From positions 1-6,877 of the forward strand of contig CADCLH010000110.1 of assembly GCA_902802215.1 (NCBI GenBank): 6,877 bases of DNA. The letters are read 5' to 3'. Shown piece by piece: positions 1-6,877 of this stretch. The position numbers were made by a program, and so were the translations under genes. Origin of the DNA: Oscillospiraceae bacterium. GTDB taxonomy: Bacteria > Bacillota > Clostridia > Oscillospirales > Oscillospiraceae. The notes under the pieces are model-generated. The model was given only the letters and a program-made list of their open reading frames with translations. It was not told the origin of the DNA and searched no databases. Positions within the stretch are counted from its first letter, which is position 1. Every line of letters starts with the position of its first letter.

Positions 1-2785
<2,785 letters not shown>

Positions 2786-2808
2786 GGTCAGAAGACCCAT
2801 GAATCCTG

Positions 2809-2841
2809 AAAAGCCTGCCGGGTTTCCCGGCAGGCTTTTTT
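2809..2841 (+). terminator. Intrinsic terminator after rpoC
   Basis: A perfect stem of GC-rich core GCCTGCCGGG pairs with CCCGGCAGGC around a 3-nt TTT loop (2823-2825). Four A residues precede it and six T residues (2836-2841) follow, so A-T pairs can extend the stem to 14 bp. It lies 23 nt after the rpoC stop codon and should end the rpoBC transcript before rpsL. On the opposite strand the same hairpin is followed by only four T residues, so it may terminate weakly in that direction too. Confidence 0.95.
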
Positions 2842-2866
2842 GCGCGGACGGGTTTGCGGACAGAAA

Positions 2867-2898
2867 AACAGGAAAAAATATTTTCTGTTGAATCAACA
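2867..2898. repeat. Overlapping inverted repeats upstream of the rpsL promoter
   Basis: Two dyads overlap in this AT-rich stretch. The first has arms AACAG (2867-2871) and CTGTT (2885-2889) flanking the perfect palindrome AAAATATTTT (2875-2884). The second is TGTTGA-A-TCAACA (2886-2898), with 6-bp perfect arms and a one-base centre, ending 7 bp before the -35 box. The A/T runs could act as an UP element contacting the RNA polymerase alpha subunit, and the TGTTGA dyad has the form of an operator. No known regulator site was recognised, so a function is only inferred. Confidence 0.4.
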
Positions 2899-2905
2899 AA
2901 AATTC

Positions 2906-2934
2906 TTGACTCTTTTTGTGAATTATGCTAACAT
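2906..2934 (+). promoter_or_regulatory. Sigma-A (sigma-70)-type promoter of the str operon
   Basis: The -35 box is TTGACT (2906-2911), one base off consensus. A 17-bp spacer separates it from the -10 box TAACAT (2929-2934), which matches 4 of 6 consensus bases. The -10 is preceded by TATGC, giving a full extended -10 (TRTGN), typical of Gram-positive promoters. Transcription would begin near 2941, giving an rpsL leader of about 110 nt. AT-rich sequence immediately upstream may raise its strength. Its position directly after the rpoC terminator makes it the likely main promoter for rpsL-rpsG-fusA-tuf. Confidence 0.85.
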
Positions 2935-2946
2935 ACACAAATGCGT

Positions 2947-3013
2947 GGGTGCAGAAACAGGGCACCGGCAGAGTCCACAAAAATCCCCGGATCGGCGTGG
3001 CTTTTCTGCGCTT
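2947..3013 (+). other. Possible long-range stem in the rpsL 5' leader
   Basis: GCAGAAA (2951-2957) is perfectly complementary to TTTCTGC (3003-3009). With three G-U wobbles the pairing extends outwards to 2947-3013, about 11 bp, enclosing roughly 45 nt that includes a CCAC/GTGG match (2975-2978 with 2997-3000). The element sits entirely inside the untranslated leader, after the predicted start of transcription and before the ribosome binding site at 3039-3045. No known riboswitch or ribosomal-protein leader family was recognised, and a chance match is possible. Confidence 0.3.
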
Positions 3014-3038
3014 TGTGTACAGCCCGCGACTACGAAAG

Positions 3039-3045
3039 AAAGGAG
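3039..3045 (+). promoter_or_regulatory. rpsL ribosome binding site (decides the start)
   Basis: AAAGGAG lies 6 nt before the ATG at 3052. It fixes the rpsL start, because the frame is also open from an upstream ATG at 2941. That ATG would sit at the predicted transcription start with no ribosome binding site, and would add 37 residues unlike any S12. Confidence 0.9.
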
Positions 3046-3051
3046 AATACA

Positions 3052-3477
3052 ATGCCTACTTTTAACCAGCTGGTGAGAAAGGGCAGAGAAAAGGTCAGCT
3101 ACAAGTCCGCGTCCCCCGCGCTCCAGAAGGGCATGAACACCCTCAAGAACCGTGAGACCGACCTGAGCGCCCCCCAGAAGAGAGGCGTCTGCACCGCTGT
3201 CCGTACCTCCACCCCCAAGAAGCCGAACTCCGCGCTCCGTAAGATCGCCCGTGTCCGTCTGACCAATGGTTACGAGGTCACCGCCTACATCCCCGGCATC
3301 GGCCATAACCTCCAGGAGCACTCCGTCGTCATGATCCGCGGCGGCCGTGTCAAGGACCTCCCCGGCGTCCGTTACCACATCATCCGCGGTACGCTCGACG
3401 CGCAGGGCGTCTCCGGCCGTATGCAGGGCCGTTCCAAGTACGGCGCGAAGAGACCCAAGGCTGCAAAGAAGAAGTAA
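3052..3477 (+). CDS. rpsL: 30S ribosomal protein S12
   Basis: S12 is the small-subunit protein beside the decoding centre and is needed for accurate codon reading. The product is 141 residues, against about 138 for Bacillus S12, and aligns along its whole length. It opens MPTFNQLVRKGR, then has PQKRGVCT, TPKKPNSALRK, GIGHNLQEHS, RGGRVKDLPGVRYH and a basic C-terminus. The extra segment at about residues 18-40, before PQKRGVCT, is the insertion seen in Firmicutes and absent from E. coli S12. Lys56 and Lys101, the classical streptomycin-resistance positions in Bacillus numbering, are both lysine, so the allele looks streptomycin-sensitive at these sites (inference). Asp102 is the residue that E. 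coli methylthiolates (D88/D89). The gene is first in the str operon behind its own promoter, starts at an ATG 6 nt after AAAGGAG, and ends with TAA. Confidence 0.98.
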   Translation: MPTFNQLVRKGREKVSYKSASPALQKGMNTLKNRETDLSAPQKRGVCTAVRTSTPKKPNSALRKIARVRLTNGYEVTAYIPGIGHNLQEHSVVMIRGGRVKDLPGVRYHIIRGTLDAQGVSGRMQGRSKYGAKRPKAAKKK

Positions 3478-3487
3478 AATTCAACTT

Positions 3488-3567
3488 CAGCGGCAGATCC
3501 TGCCCTGTCGTTTATTCATATACGGATAAACCTCGGGGCGCAACGGGCGTCCGCTTCCGGATGTCCG
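3488..3567 (+). promoter_or_regulatory. Structured rpsL-rpsG intercistronic RNA (three hairpins; possible S7 control site)
   Basis: The 131-nt gap between rpsL and rpsG (3478-3608) holds no gene but can form three consecutive hairpins. Hairpin 1 (3488-3507) is CAG-c-GGCAG, loop ATC, CTGCC-CTG, with one bulged base. Hairpin 2 (3510-3531) is GTTTATTC, loop ATATAC, GGATAAAC, 8 bp with one G-U. Hairpin 3 (3544-3567) is CGGGCGTCCG, loop CTTC, CGGATGTCCG, 10 bp with two G-U pairs. CTCGG (3532-3536) can also pair with CCGAG (3565-3569), offering an alternative fold to the base of hairpin 3. No stem is directly followed by a T run, so terminators are unlikely. In E. coli, S7 binds the rpsL-rpsG spacer to repress its own translation; an equivalent role here is inferred from position and folding only. 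Confidence 0.5.
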
Positions 3568-3593
3568 AGTACCTGTGATCCCATTTTTTAATG

Positions 3594-3601
3594 AAGGAGG
3601 G
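3594..3601 (+). promoter_or_regulatory. rpsG ribosome binding site (selects a GTG start)
   Basis: AAGGAGGG lies 7 nt before the GTG at 3609. An in-frame ATG at 3591 overlaps this site by position and has no ribosome binding site of its own, so the GTG is the initiation codon. Confidence 0.92.
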
Positions 3602-3608
3602 AAGAAAC

Positions 3609-4079
3609 GTGCCCAGAAGAGGTAATGTTCCCAAAAGAGAAATTTTGCCCGACCCCATGTATAACAGCGTTCTGGTGACCAAGCTCATCAACGGCGTTAT
3701 GCTCGACGGCAAGAAGGGCGTTGCGCAGAAGGTCGTCTACGAGGCCTTCGACATCATCAAGGAAAAGACCGGCAAGGAGCCCCTCGACGCGTTCAACGAG
3801 GCCATGAACAACATCATGCCCGCGCTCGAGGTCAAGGCCCGCCGCGTCGGCGGCGCCACCTATCAGGTGCCGATCGAGGTCCGCCCCGCAAGACGCCAGA
3901 CCCTCGCCCTGCGCTGGCTCGTCGACTACAGCCGCAAGCGCGGTGAGAAGACCATGAAAGAGCGCCTCGCCGGCGAGATCATGGACGCCTGCAACAACCT
4001 CGGCAACGCCGTCAAAAAGCGCGAGGATATGCACAAGAACGCCGAAGCCAACAAGGCTTTCGCCCACTTCAGGTGGTAA
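3609..4079 (+). CDS. rpsG: 30S ribosomal protein S7 (GTG start)
   Basis: S7 is a primary 16S rRNA-binding protein that nucleates assembly of the 30S head and lies near the E site. Starting at GTG gives MPRRGNVPKREILPDPMYNS and 156 residues, a common S7 length; starting at the upstream in-frame ATG (3591) would add six residues read from the ribosome binding site. Conserved parts include the basic N-terminus, LINGVMLDGKK (about residues 26-36), the RRVGGATYQVP segment that forms the beta-hairpin (78-88), RRQTLALRWL and the C-terminal NKAFAHFRW. It is second in the str operon, separated from rpsL by a long structured spacer and from fusA by only 18 nt, which suggests translation of S7 and EF-G is linked. 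In E. coli S7 is the operon's translational repressor. Confidence 0.98.
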   Translation: MPRRGNVPKREILPDPMYNSVLVTKLINGVMLDGKKGVAQKVVYEAFDIIKEKTGKEPLDAFNEAMNNIMPALEVKARRVGGATYQVPIEVRPARRQTLALRWLVDYSRKRGEKTMKERLAGEIMDACNNLGNAVKKREDMHKNAEANKAFAHFRW

Positions 4080-4097
4080 TCCGCTCAGGAGTTTTCC

Positions 4098-6188
<2,091 letters not shown>

Positions 6189-6228
6189 GAAAAAACATTT
6201 TTAACAGTCTATTTAGGAGGATATTACA

Positions 6229-6877
6229 ATGGCAAAACAGATGTTCAACAGAACCAAGCCCCACGTCAACATCGGCACCATCGGCCACATCGACCACGGC
6301 AAGACCACGCTGACTGCCGCCATCACCAAGTTCCTCGCCCTCCAGGGCAAGGCTGAGTACACCGATTACTCTTCCATCGACAAGGCTCCCGAAGAGAGAG
6401 AGCGCGGCATCACCTCAACACCGCCCACGTCGAGTACGAGACCGACAAGCGTCACTACGCTCACGTCGACTGCCCGGGCCACGCCGACTACATCAAGAAC
6501 ATGATCACCGGCGCTGCTCAGATGGACGGCGCGATCCTCGTTATCGCCGCCTCCGACGGCCCCATGGCCCAGACCCGCGAGCACCTGCTGCTTGCCCGTC
6601 AGGTGAACGTGCCCTCCGTTCTGGTCTTCCTGAACAAGTGCGACCAGGTCGACGACGAGGAGCTGCTCGAGCTCGTCGAGATGGAAGTCCGCGAGCTGCT
6701 CGACTTCTACGGCTTCCCCGGCGATGACACCCCCATCATCCGCGGCTCCGCTCTGAACGCTCTCGTTTCCGAGTCCAACGACCCCAACGCCCCCGAGTAC
6801 GCCTGCATCAAGGAGCTCATGGACGCTGTCGACTCCTGGATCCCCACCCCCGACCGCAAGGCCGATCAGCCCTTCCT
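6229..6877 (+). CDS. tuf: Elongation factor Tu, frame broken by a one-base deletion and cut by the window edge
   Basis: EF-Tu is the GTPase that carries aminoacyl-tRNA to the ribosomal A site. The ATG lies 8 nt after AGGAGG (6215-6220). The first 62 residues are normal EF-Tu: MAKQMFNRTKPHVNIGTIGH, G1 GHIDHGKT (19-26) and APEERERGIT. One base is then missing between 6414 and 6415, so the original frame runs out-of-frame for 29 codons and stops at the TGA at 6502-6504. From 6417 the correct frame resumes and stays open to 6877, encoding NTAHVEYETDKRHYAHVDCPGH onward, with G3 at 6468-6482, NKCD at 6633-6644 and GSAL at 6744-6755. Adding one A (ACC-ATC-AAC) restores the family motif RGITIN. Codon use and conservation after the break are intact, so a sequence error or very recent mutation is likelier than an old pseudogene. 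Roughly half the gene lies beyond the window. Confidence 0.93.
6409..6420 (+). other. tuf frameshift site (missing A)
   Basis: The sequence reads ATC-ACC-TCAACACC where EF-Tu requires ATC-ACC-ATC-AAC-ACC (Ile-Thr-Ile-Asn-Thr). The lost base follows the codon for Thr62, the switch-I threonine that coordinates Mg in EF-Tu. The context is not a homopolymer, and there is no X-XXY-YYZ slippery heptamer that would suggest programmed -1 frameshifting. Confidence 0.9.

Noticed and set aside
2941..3051. In-frame N-terminal extension of S12 by 37 residues from an ATG at 2941.
   Set aside because: That ATG coincides with the predicted transcription start, lacks a ribosome binding site, and the added residues are unlike S12. 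AAAGGAG before the ATG at 3052 sets the start.
3544..3590. Hairpin 3 followed by a T run (3584-3589) as a terminator between rpsL and rpsG.
   Set aside because: The T run starts 16 nt after the stem ends, too far for an intrinsic terminator, and the downstream genes have no evident promoter of their own.
3588..4067. A 159-codon minus-strand open frame over rpsG.
   Set aside because: It is codon-aligned with rpsG and open for the same codon-bias reason as the fusA antisense frame; it has no recognisable domain or ribosome binding site.
6409..6420. Programmed ribosomal frameshifting in tuf.
   Set aside because: No slippery heptamer is present, and a -1 slip would replace the conserved Ile of RGITIN with Leu. 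EF-Tu genes are not known to be recoded.

Overview
The window is a core housekeeping region carrying transcription and translation genes, all on the + strand: the 3' three quarters of rpoC, then the str operon rpsL-rpsG-fusA-tuf, which runs off the right edge. Several features point to a GC-rich member of the Clostridia/Firmicutes, plausibly a gut Oscillospiraceae/Ruminococcaceae-type bacterium. RpoC lacks the large trigger-loop insertion of proteobacteria. S12 carries the roughly 14-residue N-proximal insertion seen in Bacillus and Clostridium. The Shine-Dalgarno sequences are strong (AAAGGAG, AAGGAGGG, AGGAGG), and codon third positions are mostly C or G. The family-level placement is inference; no species can be named from this sequence alone.

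Layout. Bases 2-2785 hold the end of rpoC, closed by a strong intrinsic terminator at 2809-2841. The next stretch without a gene (2842-3051) holds an AT-rich region with two overlapping dyads, a good sigma-A-type promoter with an extended -10 (2906-2934), and a leader of about 110 nt able to form a long stem. rpsL follows (3052-3477). An unusually long 131-nt rpsL-rpsG spacer (3478-3608) can fold into three successive hairpins. Then come rpsG (3609-4079, GTG start), fusA (4098-6188, 18-nt spacer) and tuf (from 6229, 40-nt spacer). The tuf reading frame is broken by one missing base between 6414 and 6415.

How the genes work together. RpoC is the RNA polymerase beta' subunit. S12 and S7 are small-subunit proteins of the decoding centre and the head/mRNA exit region. 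EF-G drives translocation and EF-Tu delivers aminoacyl-tRNA. Grouping them links transcription and translation capacity. Here the terminator and new promoter allow the str genes to be expressed independently of rpoBC.

I found no mobile element, CRISPR array, tRNA, rRNA or novel protein system. The points worth a second look are the tuf frameshift, the structured rpsL-rpsG spacer, and the terminator/promoter boundary that stands where some Firmicutes carry an L7Ae-family gene.
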